This document shows, one piece after another, positions 1-8,566 of a stretch of 64,000 nucleotides of DNA. The DNA comes from Paenisporosarcina antarctica (GTDB lineage Bacteria > Bacillota > Bacilli > Bacillales_A > Planococcaceae). How positions within the stretch are numbered: the stretch's first letter is position 1; each line of letters opens with the position of its first letter. The position numbers and the translations under genes are program-made. The stretch is taken from contig NZ_CP038015.1 of NCBI RefSeq assembly GCF_004367585.1, forward strand, positions 3,540,001-3,604,000, read 5' to 3'. The notes below the pieces were generated by a model. It was given only the letters and a program-made list of their open reading frames with translations, ran no database searches and was not told where the DNA came from.

Positions 1-1740
1 AATCTTTTTTATTTCTTTGTCTTCAACACCAATTTTACGTAAAATTGCGTAGTGTTCTCGCTCTTCTGTAGCTTCGCGTAGCTGTTTAAAGTATATGACA
101 CTTCCTAAAGCAAACAATGCAATGACGGCAAAAAACGCAACGGAGAACAATATTAAAGATGACGACTCAGTATCGATGGAATGCATATCGATATAGGCTG
201 AATAATATGCTCCTTCTCCTTCTGCTTTCATAACGATATCGAATATTTTTCGTGATACGTCATTGGATGTTTTCGAATCTTCGATTTGGTAAATTTCATA
301 TGAAGAAAGGGTATGATTTTCTTTTAAGTACTCAAAAGCTTCGTCTGAAATAACGAGTACAGAAGGTTGAAGATTGGAATTTCCACCAGGACTAGTTGGG
401 ATACTCAACAACGGGTACCGTATTTTTTCGACTATATGAAATGTATTGTCTTCTAGTAAGGTAATTTCAGGCTGAGGACTTTTATATTTTTTCGGTTCAT
501 CTAAACCCCTTGTTAAAACAATCGCTTCTTCACCTTCTAAATCTACTTTTTCACCTACTTCACGTAAATCAACAATTGCATTTAATTTTGACTCAGGGAA
601 AAGATAAAAATCCTCTGTGTAATATTCGGGATGGCTAAAAAACGGTTTTCTATTTGGAATTTTTTCTGTTTGAATTCCCGTAATTGTTTCATGACCAATA
701 ATTGGATGCGAGTCATTCATAATTTGTTCAATCTGTTTTTGTGTTTCATTACCTTGCGACGAAAAGGCAATATGGTTCGGATATTCTTTTTTTACAACTT
801 CACCTTTAACGGCGTAATCTACAGCAATAAATCCAACACCAAAGATGACAATGGCACTAATCAATGATATAAACGTAAAGTTTACTGTATTTCCTCGAAT
901 AGAAAACCGAAGGGAGGAAATCCATAACATTTTGGTACCATTAAAGTAATTTTTACTTTGACTCATTCTTTGTAAAATCCAACCGGAAAACTGGCGGAAA
1001 AATAAATACGTTCCGACAATCAATGCCACTGTGGTAGCAAATAATGTTTCTTTAAAACAATCTTTCCATATGTCAGTATCTCCTGATATGGTAATCGTGT
1101 AGTAGGATGCTGTAATCAATATAATGGACAATATCGCCAAAGTCATGGAAAATTTAAACGGTTTGTCTATTTTTTCTTTTGCATGAAACAATTCAACTAA
1201 CTGCACACGACGGACATTAAAATAACTTTGAATAGTAATAATGCCGATTAATAAAGCGAATAACAGAATAGTTGAGACGATCGCTTCTAATGGAAAAGCA
1301 AAAGATATGTCGTCATTGTAGTGCATTAAGTTCATTAATACTGCACCAAAAAATTTCGATAATAATCCGCCGATTAATATACCGCTGGATACAGAAATGG
1401 CACTCAGAAATAACGTTTCAAAAAAGACCATTGTGGCAACTTGTCTTTCTTTCATCCCGTATAGTAAATACATACCAAATTCTTTTTTCCGCTGCTTCAT
1501 GAAAAATGAGTTAGCGTACAAAATAAAACACACAATAAACAAAAAGACGATAATGGATGCAATGAGAATTACCGTTTTATAATTTTCTTTATTTTGAATT
1601 GCTGCAACTACGTCCTCGTTAAACATTAAACCGGAAAAGGTAAAGTAAATGACAACCCCGACAAACATGGAAATGAAATATATGGTATACAAACGGAAGT
1701 TCCGCTTCATATTCCTCCATGATAAATCAACTAAGTTCAT
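1..1740 (-). CDS. BceB-type ABC transporter permease (C-terminus beyond left edge)
   Basis: The reading frame is open on the minus strand from the ATG at 1740 to the window edge, giving 580 residues against roughly 620-650 for the family. It is not a closed ORF only because its stop lies outside the window. The start MNLVDLSWRNMKRNFRLY is typical of BceB/YxdM/PsdB permeases. Two FtsX-like membrane blocks are visible (about residues 15-300 and from about 525), flanking a large extracellular region of about 200 residues that binds peptide antibiotics in this family. The ATG overlaps the stop of the upstream ATPase gene by 4 bp (ATGA), so the two are translationally coupled. Family knowledge: BceAB pumps remove bacitracin-like or lantibiotic peptides from lipid II intermediates and also act as the sensor for a BceRS kinase pair. 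No such pair is visible here. Confidence 0.92.
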   Translation of the reverse strand, partial: MNLVDLSWRNMKRNFRLYTIYFISMFVGVVIYFTFSGLMFNEDVVAAIQNKENYKTVILIASIIVFLFIVCFILYANSFFMKQRKKEFGMYLLYGMKERQVATMVFFETLFLSAISVSSGILIGGLLSKFFGAVLMNLMHYNDDISFAFPLEAIVSTILLFALLIGIITIQSYFNVRRVQLVELFHAKEKIDKPFKFSMTLAILSIILITASYYTITISGDTDIWKDCFKETLFATTVALIVGTYLFFRQFSGWILQRMSQSKNYFNGTKMLWISSLRFSIRGNTVNFTFISLISAIVIFGVGFIAVDYAVKGEVVKKEYPNHIAFSSQGNETQKQIEQIMNDSHPIIGHETITGIQTEKIPNRKPFFSHPEYYTEDFYLFPESKLNAIVDLREVGEKVDLEGEEAIVLTRGLDEPKKYKSPQPEITLLEDNTFHIVEKIRYPLLSIPTSPGGNSNLQPSVLVISDEAFEYLKENHTLSSYEIYQIEDSKTSNDVSRKIFDIVMKAEGEGAYYSAYIDMHSIDTESSSLILFSVAFFAVIALFALGSVIYFKQLREATEEREHYAILRKIGVEDKEIKKI

Positions 1741-2483
1741 CGTTGGTCACTCCCTATGGCACTTTGAATCGTTAGGATTCGGTCAAAGAATTCTTTTTCA
1801 GATTGTTCTCCTTTAAACATCTCATTGACGATTTTTCCGTCACGGAGAAAAATCACTCTCTGGGAGTAACTCGCTGCATACGAATCATGGGTAATCATCA
1901 TAACTGTAGTCTTAAATGTTTTATTGAGCAATTGAATTTGTTCTAGCAACTGGGTGGCAGACCTTGAATCAAGTGCCCCCGTTGGTTCATCGGCAAACAC
2001 AATCGCCGGATTGGTTATGATCGCCCTTGCAGCAGCCGTGCGCTGCTTTTGGCCGCCGGAAATTTCAGAAGGATACTGTTGTAAAATCCCTTCAATATTT
2101 AAAGCTTTAATCAATTTTGCTAATCGCTGTTCCATTTCTATTACAGGTGTTTTTTGTAATGAGAGTGGTAACAGGATATTTTCTTTCACCGTTAAGGTAT
2201 CTAGTAGATTGTAATCTTGAAAAATAAATCCCATTCGTTTTTGGCGGAATTCTCGTAATGCTTTCTTCTTTAAATTTAACAACGATTGTCCTTCTATCCA
2301 AACATCCCCGCCAGTAAAGGTATCGATAGTTGAGAGAGTATTCATTAATGTCGTTTTACCAGAGCCAGATGGACCCATAATCGCGGTGAATTCCCCTTGT
2401 TCTATCGTCAAATCAATATTCTTTAAGACTTGTGTCTTTCCGTAAGATTTTGATAAGTTTTTTGTTTGTATAATTGTAGTCAT
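1737..2483 (-). CDS. BceA-type ABC transporter ATP-binding protein
   Basis: A 248-residue ATPase with Walker A GPSGSGKTT, signature SGGQKQR, Walker B IVFADEP and the H-loop ITHD, matching BceA/YxdL/PsdA of peptide-detoxification transporters. The longest frame begins at 2504, but I chose the ATG at 2483 (MTTIIQTKNLSKSYG) because GAAGGAGGC sits 7 nt upstream of it. It is the first gene of a two-gene operon with the permease at 1-1740. A palindromic BceR-like operator lies about 75 nt upstream of the start, which suggests induction by a response regulator encoded elsewhere. Confidence 0.93.
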   Translation of the reverse strand: MTTIIQTKNLSKSYGKTQVLKNIDLTIEQGEFTAIMGPSGSGKTTLMNTLSTIDTFTGGDVWIEGQSLLNLKKKALREFRQKRMGFIFQDYNLLDTLTVKENILLPLSLQKTPVIEMEQRLAKLIKALNIEGILQQYPSEISGGQKQRTAAARAIITNPAIVFADEPTGALDSRSATQLLEQIQLLNKTFKTTVMMITHDSYAASYSQRVIFLRDGKIVNEMFKGEQSEKEFFDRILTIQSAIGSDQR

Positions 2484-2557
2484 TGTTTCCGCCTCCTTCA
2501 CCACCTTACTATATCAACTAATTTTTCCTCCAACCATCGATATAACAACATCTAAAG

Positions 2558-2571
2558 TGACATTTTTGTCA
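2558..2571. promoter_or_regulatory. Probable BceR-type operator for the bceAB-like operon
   Basis: The perfect inverted repeat TGACA-TTTT-TGTCA lies about 75 nt upstream of the ATPase start. BceR-like regulators are known to bind inverted repeats of the form TNACA-N4-TGTNA just upstream of transporter promoters. The site and its position fit; the regulator itself is not in the window. Confidence 0.6.
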
Positions 2572-2599
2572 TGTTCAGAGAAGAATTAACCACTTTTCT

Positions 2600-3200
2600 A
2601 TTAGTTTTGCGCTAATACTCATTAATGAGACGGATTGTTATCACGAATGGAAGCTATCTTCGCTTTTTTACTTACTGTTTGATTGAACGTTTGCTTTTCA
2701 TTCTTTTCAGCTATTTTATTGATTTTTCATTTGCTACATCTGTATTTACAATTAGCTGTATTTGAATTGATCGTTCGATTTCTTCTAATTCATTACTAAG
2801 CTACTGCCCTTGGAAAATAACCTCCTCAGGAAATCAACTTTGTACTATCTAATAAAAGTAAAGCAGATTAAGAAGATCCCATAATGAATAACCTATCTAG
2901 CGCCATAGAATTGTATTGCAAGAACTGCTCCTTCAATTCCAGACTAAATCTATTCCCATTATTATTGGGATTACATAAACCCTTTTGCAAGATATGAACC
3001 AACTTGTTATTAACACCGTGACTTTATTTAAAAACAACACTAATCACTGTATAGCTCAGACGTTACACTAAGGGGAAAATACAAATAATAAAAACACGGC
3101 CATATCTTAATCCACCATTTTATATACAACAGCAATGAAAGACGAATCAGGTTTTAAAAAACCCCATATTTATTAAGTCCAAATTTTATGAATCGGAGGG
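2600..3200. other. Gene-free stretch with decayed reading frames
   Basis: No supported gene. On the minus strand two short frames read like protein but lack usable starts: about 2868-3023 (ending in LFIMGSS) and a piece near 2700-2800 containing NELEEIERSIQIQL. A good AGGAGG at about 2822 points into the latter frame but is followed by stops. They look like remnants of lost genes; no family was recognised. Confidence 0.3.
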
Positions 3201-3206
3201 ATGAAA

Positions 3207-3275
3207 GTGATCAATAAATTCAAGAAATCAATAAATAATCCAAAAATATCAAAGAAAAGGTTCTCCCATTGGTGA
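3207..3275 (+). CDS. Possible 22-residue basic peptide
   Basis: GTG-started frame of 22 codons preceded at the right distance by CGGAGGG and followed about 100 nt later by a strong terminator (3377-3426). The peptide is basic (about eight Lys/Arg) and ends in FSHW. An alternative ATG at 3201 is too close to the ribosome site. It could be a small peptide gene or a decayed start of a longer gene; nothing in the sequence decides this. Confidence 0.22.
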   Translation: MINKFKKSINNPKISKKRFSHW

Positions 3276-3376
3276 AAACAGAAATGGAAAAGAGAAAAAA
3301 AAAATAGTAAGACTATCGAAACTTTGTTTACTTACGTGGAGAATATAAGAAGAAAACTAAAGACTACACTAATTGT

Positions 3377-3426
3377 AAAACGCCAATGAAAAGAGCTAGT
3401 AAATCAGCTTTTCCATTGGCGTTTTT
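3377..3426. terminator. Rho-independent terminator
   Basis: AAAACGCCAATG pairs with CATTGGCGTTTT across a short AT-rich loop and is followed by T residues on the plus strand; the A run on the other side makes it usable on both strands. It ends the unit containing the 22-codon frame at 3207. Confidence 0.75.
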
Positions 3427-3593
3427 CCTATTAATAATCTACGTGTAGAGATTGAAGAATACCTGTTTATATCAAACAACAATTATTGTATTTAAATAAT
3501 TGGTTTTTGCCTACAATGGTGCACTGCTACTTATACCGTGATTTTTTATAGTTTTTAACGCACTCAATGATATACGGAATTAGTAACTATAAA

Positions 3594-3643
3594 CCTTGAT
3601 ATGGAGTGTGGAATGCGTACTTCTTCCACACTCCACATCAAGG
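3594..3643. repeat. Long near-perfect inverted repeat (20-bp stem, 10-nt loop)
   Basis: CCTTGATATGGAGTGTGGAA at 3594-3613 is matched by its reverse complement at 3624-3643 with a single mismatch. No T run follows on either strand, so it is not an ordinary terminator. It sits in a gene-free stretch (3430-3850). It could be an end of a degraded mobile element or a structured RNA. Confidence 0.6.
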
Positions 3644-3850
3644 GCAGCAAGCCATAGCCCGGGAAGGCACGGTAAATAACCTGATTCAATCCTTAACGAT
3701 CCAATTGACCTAAAAGGTGCTCAAATAGAGTAGCTCAAACTCTTATCTGTGACTACATGTATTGGCTGATAACAGGTACATTCTATCAATCATTTTTGTA
3801 GGTTTTTGATCTAATACTGTATATAAGTGTGCGTTAGTTCAACAAACATT

Positions 3851-4099
3851 TTAACCTAAATATACAATCTCACCATTTTCCTTTTTTGCTCGAATCGTGA
3901 TTTTACCGACACATTGCTTTGGATTTTTATTACCCTTTTCAACTTCTTCAAATAGCGTAGATAATAGTACTTCTAATTCACCTAATGTTGTATTTTTAGA
4001 TAGTTTATGTATACCCACTAGTTCCACACCTTTAAAGGCATCTTCTATACCTTGAACTTCAACTTCTCCAAATGCTTTAACTTCAATTTCAATTTTCAT
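3851..4099 (-). CDS. Hypothetical protein, 82 aa
   Basis: Small, acidic, soluble-looking protein of unknown family starting MKIEIEVKAFGEVEVQG. The frame extends to a GTG at 4114, but the ATG at 4099 has GGAG about 9 nt upstream and is preferred. It is the last of four small minus-strand genes (3851-5214) with gaps of 50-110 bp, which may be co-expressed. No function can be assigned. Confidence 0.55.
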   Translation of the reverse strand: MKIEIEVKAFGEVEVQGIEDAFKGVELVGIHKLSKNTTLGELEVLLSTLFEEVEKGNKNPKQCVGKITIRAKKENGEIVYLG

Positions 4100-4151
4100 A
4101 TTTTTCATCTCCACAAAACTATTACTAATACGAATTAACTTCCAAAATATT

Positions 4152-4334
4152 TCAACTAACAGATTTTTTATTTTTTGTTTTACTCAATGAATAGAAGGCT
4201 ATCGCTGCTATAAATAAACCTGTATTTAACCATAAAGCTATTCCATTCCACTCCCCATTGAAAAGGGTAATATTAGTAAGTGTGATAAGATGCATTACAA
4301 CAATTAGAATTAATAACCCAGTCGATGTCTTCAA
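4152..4334 (-). CDS. Small membrane protein, 60 aa, two transmembrane helices
   Basis: Starts at TTG (4334) behind AAGGAAGTGG. Two hydrophobic segments at about residues 5-24 and 29-49 are followed by a lysine-rich tail, which predicts a hairpin membrane protein with a cytoplasmic tail. No family was recognised. It lies between the 82-aa gene and the SunI-like gene. Confidence 0.5.
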   Translation of the reverse strand: MKTSTGLLILIVVMHLITLTNITLFNGEWNGIALWLNTGLFIAAIAFYSLSKTKNKKSVS

Positions 4335-4428
4335 ATTTCCACTTCCTTATGTCAGTTTTAAAAGTCAGTCAATTTATACCTCAAAACAAATTCCTCACTT
4401 GGAAAACGCCAACGGCTTTTGACAGTCT

Positions 4429-4698
4429 TTATTTAATTGAATGGATGTACGAGTTAAGTTTTTTTTGTATCGAGATGTAGTTGGTTGTAAATAAAAGATA
4501 TGTGTTTTCGTTTGTGATGATAACTACTCTATCTGTTGTACCATATGGCATTCCAATTCTTATTGCCTGTTTTTCTTTTCCGCCATAAGTGTCATCTGTG
4601 GTAACTGTTAAAATATCAGCTATTGGAATGGTTATCTTTGATAATAGCCATCTAATCACGATATCAGAATTAACTTTTTTTACAAATACTTCAAACAA
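4429..4698 (-). CDS. SunI-like bacterial PH-domain protein (sublancin-immunity family)
   Basis: 89-residue protein with TTG start behind AAGGAGGG. The segments IADILTVTTDDTYGGKEKQ and IRIGMPYGTTDRVVIIT match, from memory, the conserved core of SunI/YolF-like proteins, whose Bacillus subtilis member gives immunity to sublancin. Unlike SunI it shows no obvious N-terminal membrane anchor. No bacteriocin precursor or modification gene is visible nearby, so a broader role of the PH-like domain is equally possible. Confidence 0.6.
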   Translation of the reverse strand: MFEVFVKKVNSDIVIRWLLSKITIPIADILTVTTDDTYGGKEKQAIRIGMPYGTTDRVVIITNENTYLLFTTNYISIQKKLNSYIHSIK

Positions 4699-4806
4699 AA
4701 TATCCCTCCTTACTATTAATTAGCGTACTAAGAAAATCTGTACATAAACCCTCGATTCACTTATTCAACAGGTTTTTTAACTTAAGCACTCGCTATTTGA
4801 CATAAC

Positions 4807-5214
4807 TTATTTTTTTATACTGTCTAATAAGACATATCCAAAAACTATTCCTGCTATTGTAATCAGTGTAGTATTTCCAATTAGCAGCAACTCTTTTGCG
4901 AATAATAAGTCCATTCCAAAAGAAGTATATGACAAGATTGGTAATAATAATATATATAAGGTTGGCATACCTATTGCAATTACCTTAATCCAATTAAACG
5001 TCCATTCTTTTTTATCTTTAATTTCCATAATCAATTTAGGCAATCGTAAGATAAATCCAATAACAATAGGGAATATTGTTGCAAATATTAATACAGGTAG
5101 CATTTCATATGTTTGACTTGCTTCTTCTACTAACCGAATATTGTACTTCATCCCCAGGTAAATAAGAAACCCTATAACTACTGTACAAGTGAAATAGTAT
5201 AAAAACTTTTTAAT
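4807..5214 (-). CDS. Membrane protein, 135 aa, probable ATT start
   Basis: The first conventional start is the ATG at 5151, but it has no spaced ribosome site. In the same frame the coding sequence extends upstream to ATT at 5214-5212, which lies 6 nt behind AAAGGGGGAG; the frame is closed by TAG at 5235-5233 and contains no ATG, GTG or TTG in between. The added N-terminus KKFLYYFTCTVVIGFLIYLG is a convincing membrane or signal helix. Three further hydrophobic segments follow, the last two at about residues 75-95 and 108-130. Unknown family. Confidence 0.5.
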   Translation of the reverse strand: MKKFLYYFTCTVVIGFLIYLGMKYNIRLVEEASQTYEMLPVLIFATIFPIVIGFILRLPKLIMEIKDKKEWTFNWIKVIAIGMPTLYILLLPILSYTSFGMDLLFAKELLLIGNTTLITIAGIVFGYVLLDSIKK

Positions 5215-5424
5215 GTAAAACTCCCCCTTTACCTATTGCTTACTCGTATATACGAAAATTCTTTCAAAATGTTTCAATATTTGATAAATTATTCTTATAT
5301 AGTTGAGTTTTTAAAGATTTTCTTATGAAGGTCTCCTTGTTCTGTATGATTTTCTGCATATTCATCCGCAAAACTATCCCAACTACTGAGACCATAATAA
5401 ATAATAAAAAGGATGGATGTAATT

Positions 5425-5586
5425 ATGGATTACAACTTTATTTCTCTAGTAGGTGTCTTTATTGTTATGCTTATCATAGGATCTATTTTAAATATACTCT
5501 TAAAGACAACTAGTAAAATTAATTGGATGATGACGTTAATTTTTAGCATGTTTCTTTCAATTGTATTTACAACGTTATTTAATTAA
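5425..5586 (+). CDS. Small membrane protein, 53 aa
   Basis: ATG start with AAGGATGG about 8 nt upstream. Two hydrophobic helices (residues about 5-25 and 34-52) are joined by a short basic turn KTTSKINW. It is read on the opposite strand to the small-gene group at 3851-5214. A 13-bp hairpin at 5671-5698 follows it. Function unknown; the clear ribosome site and helix-turn-helix membrane layout argue that it is real. Confidence 0.5.
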   Translation: MDYNFISLVGVFIVMLIIGSILNILLKTTSKINWMMTLIFSMFLSIVFTTLFN

Positions 5587-5670
5587 CTTTATAAAGAATT
5601 TTCACTTTATAGGATAACGGACAGTTGAACCTCTGGATTAAATGTCTCTCCTATTGATCTTGGAAATTTC

Positions 5671-5698
5671 AAGGGTCATGACGCCCGTCATGACCCTT
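5671..5698. terminator. Perfect 13-bp hairpin
   Basis: AAGGGTCATGACG and its exact complement are separated by only CC. No long T run follows on either strand, so termination is likely but not certain; it lies between converging genes at 5586 and 5875. Confidence 0.45.
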
Positions 5699-5874
5699 AC
5701 TTAAACGCATCGATAGCTTCATTTTTCAGAAAAGTTTCATTTCCTCAAGTAGTACATTAGAGATAAAGCAAGATGCTTCGAACTGAATACATGAGTAGGA
5801 GAAGATTTATTTCAAGAACTTGTTTCCGATTAAATATCATAAAAATAGTATGAAATGTGGTCCCGTCTTCCCCC

Positions 5875-7140
5875 TCACTCTTTCAATTCATTTTCATTTG
5901 CCACTTTATTTATTCTTTCTAGCATTGTCGGATGTGAATATCGAAACCATTTTACGAGTAATGGAGGATTCACTTCACTTAATCCTGACTTCGTAAGTTC
6001 TTGAAAAGTTTTGACAGCTGCTTCCGGGTCGTTCATTAGGTCGATTGCATACTGATCAGCTCTTATTTCCTGATATCTAGAACTATAATTTGAAATTGGA
6101 CTTGATACGAATAATAGAAAAGATGTAATCAGTAAAAATAATGGCAATGAATGAATAGCGTTTACTCGTTTAATTTTTAATACACGCCCAAAGCGGTGGA
6201 TGACCCAAGGCATTATTTTAGCAGTTAACCAGAGCCCGACAAGCGTCGTTAGGATATAACCCGCGATTTTGAAGTATATATGTTTTTCCACATAATGCCC
6301 CATCTCATGAGCCATAATGAAGAGAATTTCATTTTCTGATAAGCGGTTTAAAGTCGTATCCCATAATACGATTCTTGAATTATTCCCAATCCCCGTAACA
6401 TAGGCATTTAGAGCATTTGTCTTTTCCGCCATGTTAACTTCATACACATGTTCTGCTGGAATTTTTGCTTGCTCAGCCAACGCAAGAATTTTCGTCTCTA
6501 ATTCTTTATTTGTTAGCGGATAAAAATCATTATATAATGGGTCAATTATTACTGGTTGAATAAACATGAGGAAAATGGAGAACGGAATCATTAGTAACCA
6601 AGCATTTAACCACCATCTCTTTGTGCTTTTATTTATAAGCCAATACAGAACCGTTACAATTACTAAAGTCGTCCCTAAGTTAACCCAAAAATCAATGACA
6701 TTATCACTCATCCAAGAATTGAAATCCTGGGTGCTAATCCCATATTTTTTACTTAAGAAATATCTGTAATAATCGAAAGGAAATAAAAGAATAAACGTAA
6801 GAACGGACAGTAAAAATACATATACTCCATTTTGTAAAATTGCCCATTTATTCTGTAAAGGAATCCACCTTTCAAACGCTAGAGAAAGTCCAGTAATCAG
6901 GATAAATAAATAGACAAGCCATTCATATGGTATTGATACAAAAAAGAGAAAATTTTTTATTCTTGAATACTCCTCGCTAAGGTACAATTCTCGCTCTGAC
7001 ATAAAAACATTTGGATCTGCAACAGTTCCTTTCAAAGTTGCTGGTATACCCCCACCGCCATTATGGAAGATATAAACATACATCAGAAGAGCATATACCC
7101 CAAATAAGAAAATGGCTATAATTCCCCATTTTTTCGCCAA
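5875..7140 (-). CDS. M48 family (Ste24/YhfN-like) membrane metallopeptidase
   Basis: 421-residue multi-spanning membrane protease. It carries the zinc motif HEMGH (in FIMAHEMGHYVEKH, about residue 280) and the downstream glutamate region RYQEIRADQYAIDL. This is the CAAX-protease-like layout of Ste24, with helices at about residues 8-25, 60-80, 95-115, 150-175 and 180-200 before the catalytic domain and two more inside it. The Bacillus subtilis counterpart is YhfN. The frame opens at a GTG (7158), but GGAGGTG lies 6 nt before the TTG at 7140, giving MAKKWGIIAIFLFG. Single-gene unit. Confidence 0.9.
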   Translation of the reverse strand: MAKKWGIIAIFLFGVYALLMYVYIFHNGGGGIPATLKGTVADPNVFMSERELYLSEEYSRIKNFLFFVSIPYEWLVYLFILITGLSLAFERWIPLQNKWAILQNGVYVFLLSVLTFILLFPFDYYRYFLSKKYGISTQDFNSWMSDNVIDFWVNLGTTLVIVTVLYWLINKSTKRWWLNAWLLMIPFSIFLMFIQPVIIDPLYNDFYPLTNKELETKILALAEQAKIPAEHVYEVNMAEKTNALNAYVTGIGNNSRIVLWDTTLNRLSENEILFIMAHEMGHYVEKHIYFKIAGYILTTLVGLWLTAKIMPWVIHRFGRVLKIKRVNAIHSLPLFLLITSFLLFVSSPISNYSSRYQEIRADQYAIDLMNDPEAAVKTFQELTKSGLSEVNPPLLVKWFRYSHPTMLERINKVANENELKE

Positions 7141-7159
7141 ATCAACACCTCCACTCACG

Positions 7160-7631
7160 CTCTCTTACTTAATTTAGTGTACTCAAAAACAGAAAAGATA
7201 GTACTATATTCAAACAAATATGCTTTAATCCAACTATTCTATTAAGAAAAGCCCACTTCGGACGACTTTGAGATATCATCACGGAGTATTTAGGAAAATG
7301 ACAATGTCCTAATGAATGGTTCCAACCAGTTACAGATGAAGTATATATAAGTTGAAATAATGATAATAATAAAAGTAGCCGATTTTCATAATTAGGAAGA
7401 CCGACTTTTTAAAATTTCGTGAACATCTACTTAAACTCACCTGCCTCATAATGTCGTAACCTAATTCAAGATAGAAATTCACTTATGGATGGTATGGTGT
7501 ATCACATTGGTTTGACATAACCCCCGGCCACAGAATTTTTCAATTGCTATTCCCCTGAATTCTGAAAATATCGAGGAATTTACAACCAGTTAACTTCATA
7601 TGTTTATTTTACGTATGAAGGAGGCAGTAAT
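7160..7631. other. Gene-free stretch
   Basis: No supported coding sequence. A weak hairpin (about 7371-7411) is followed by T residues on the plus strand. Short frames such as the one giving CPNEWFQPVTDEVYIS (plus strand, about 7307-7353) hint at gene decay, but they have no start. Confidence 0.3.
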
Positions 7632-8399
7632 TTGTTCATATTTAGGAATAAACAGTCTAAACGCATCAAACAATCCTCAGTCAAAAGGCATAAATCATCC
7701 ACTAATCTAGAAATTAAAAACAACTTCGATAGTATTATGAGATTTTCTGAATCAGTTTTGGATCAGGCAAAGGATTTTAAGAATAGTAAAGATAGGTTAA
7801 AAGAAGAGAATGAACATCCCTTAATTGATGTTGTTAGATTGATTGGAAGACAACTTCAATCTCAATATTTAACTAATCTTTTATACCAAAGAGATGAAGC
7901 ACTACTATCTATTTTGTCTCCCAAAGATGTACTTTTCGATCCATCAGCCTGGATTTCTAAGGATGGTACTATTTTCGAGGATGTAATGAGGAAGCTAAAA
8001 ACGGATAAAGTAATTTCATTAAATCGCGACCTAGTGTTGCCTTGTTCATGGAAAAAATCAAGAATGGTTACTTGTATTGCTATGATTGGGGAAGGTAGAC
8101 GAAGGGGGCAGTGGCGTCAAGATTACAATAATCACTACGTAAATTTATGGTTGCCCATGGGGATTGCATGGGTTGGTAGTGGAAATCATTCAATATCTAC
8201 TGGAATAATTCAAGGTAAAGGTCATATTATTCCAAAAAATGTTTATGATATTAGTGATGTTTATGATTATGTGTATTGTGATGGTCTTAATTATTATCGG
8301 AAAGAAGATGGCAGTATAATCTCTCCAGTTATGAATGCTGAGTTTGCGGCAATTTTTGAAATAGGTCGTATGATGACTGAGAATTCGATAAGCTATTAG
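7632..8399 (+). CDS. Unknown protein, 255 aa (possibly the DUF6710 family)
   Basis: TTG start directly behind AAGGAGGCAGTAAT. The N-terminal 60 residues are basic and helical; the rest is a globular domain with the conserved-looking segments LPCSWKKSRMVTCIAMIGEG, WRQDYNNHYVNLWLPMGIAW and GNHSISTGIIQGKGHIIP. I recall this pattern from proteins annotated DUF6710, but I cannot verify that here. There is no signal peptide and no membrane segment. The gene stands alone between gene-free DNA and the AI-2E transporter, as accessory genes often do. Function unknown. Confidence 0.6.
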   Translation: MFIFRNKQSKRIKQSSVKRHKSSTNLEIKNNFDSIMRFSESVLDQAKDFKNSKDRLKEENEHPLIDVVRLIGRQLQSQYLTNLLYQRDEALLSILSPKDVLFDPSAWISKDGTIFEDVMRKLKTDKVISLNRDLVLPCSWKKSRMVTCIAMIGEGRRRGQWRQDYNNHYVNLWLPMGIAWVGSGNHSISTGIIQGKGHIIPKNVYDISDVYDYVYCDGLNYYRKEDGSIISPVMNAEFAAIFEIGRMMTENSISY

Positions 8400-8566
8400 A
8401 AAATTGACTCTAAATATGAACTCTATAAGATAATAATTGATAGTTAGCTACATCTAGACTGCGGTCCCCTAAAATTATCCTTAGGCAAACTATTAAAACA
8501 TGATATAATTTGGAAGTTCCAAGATGAAATTAATTTCAACTAATCCAGTTAGATAGAGGTGTTTTT

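Noticed and set aside
3851-5214. Complete bacteriocin biosynthesis cluster
   Set aside because: A SunI-like protein is present, but no precursor peptide, glycosyltransferase or processing ABC transporter was found.
5325-5513. 62-codon plus-strand frame
   Set aside because: Overlaps the better-supported 53-aa membrane protein in another frame, and its Cys/Tyr-rich translation is not protein-like.
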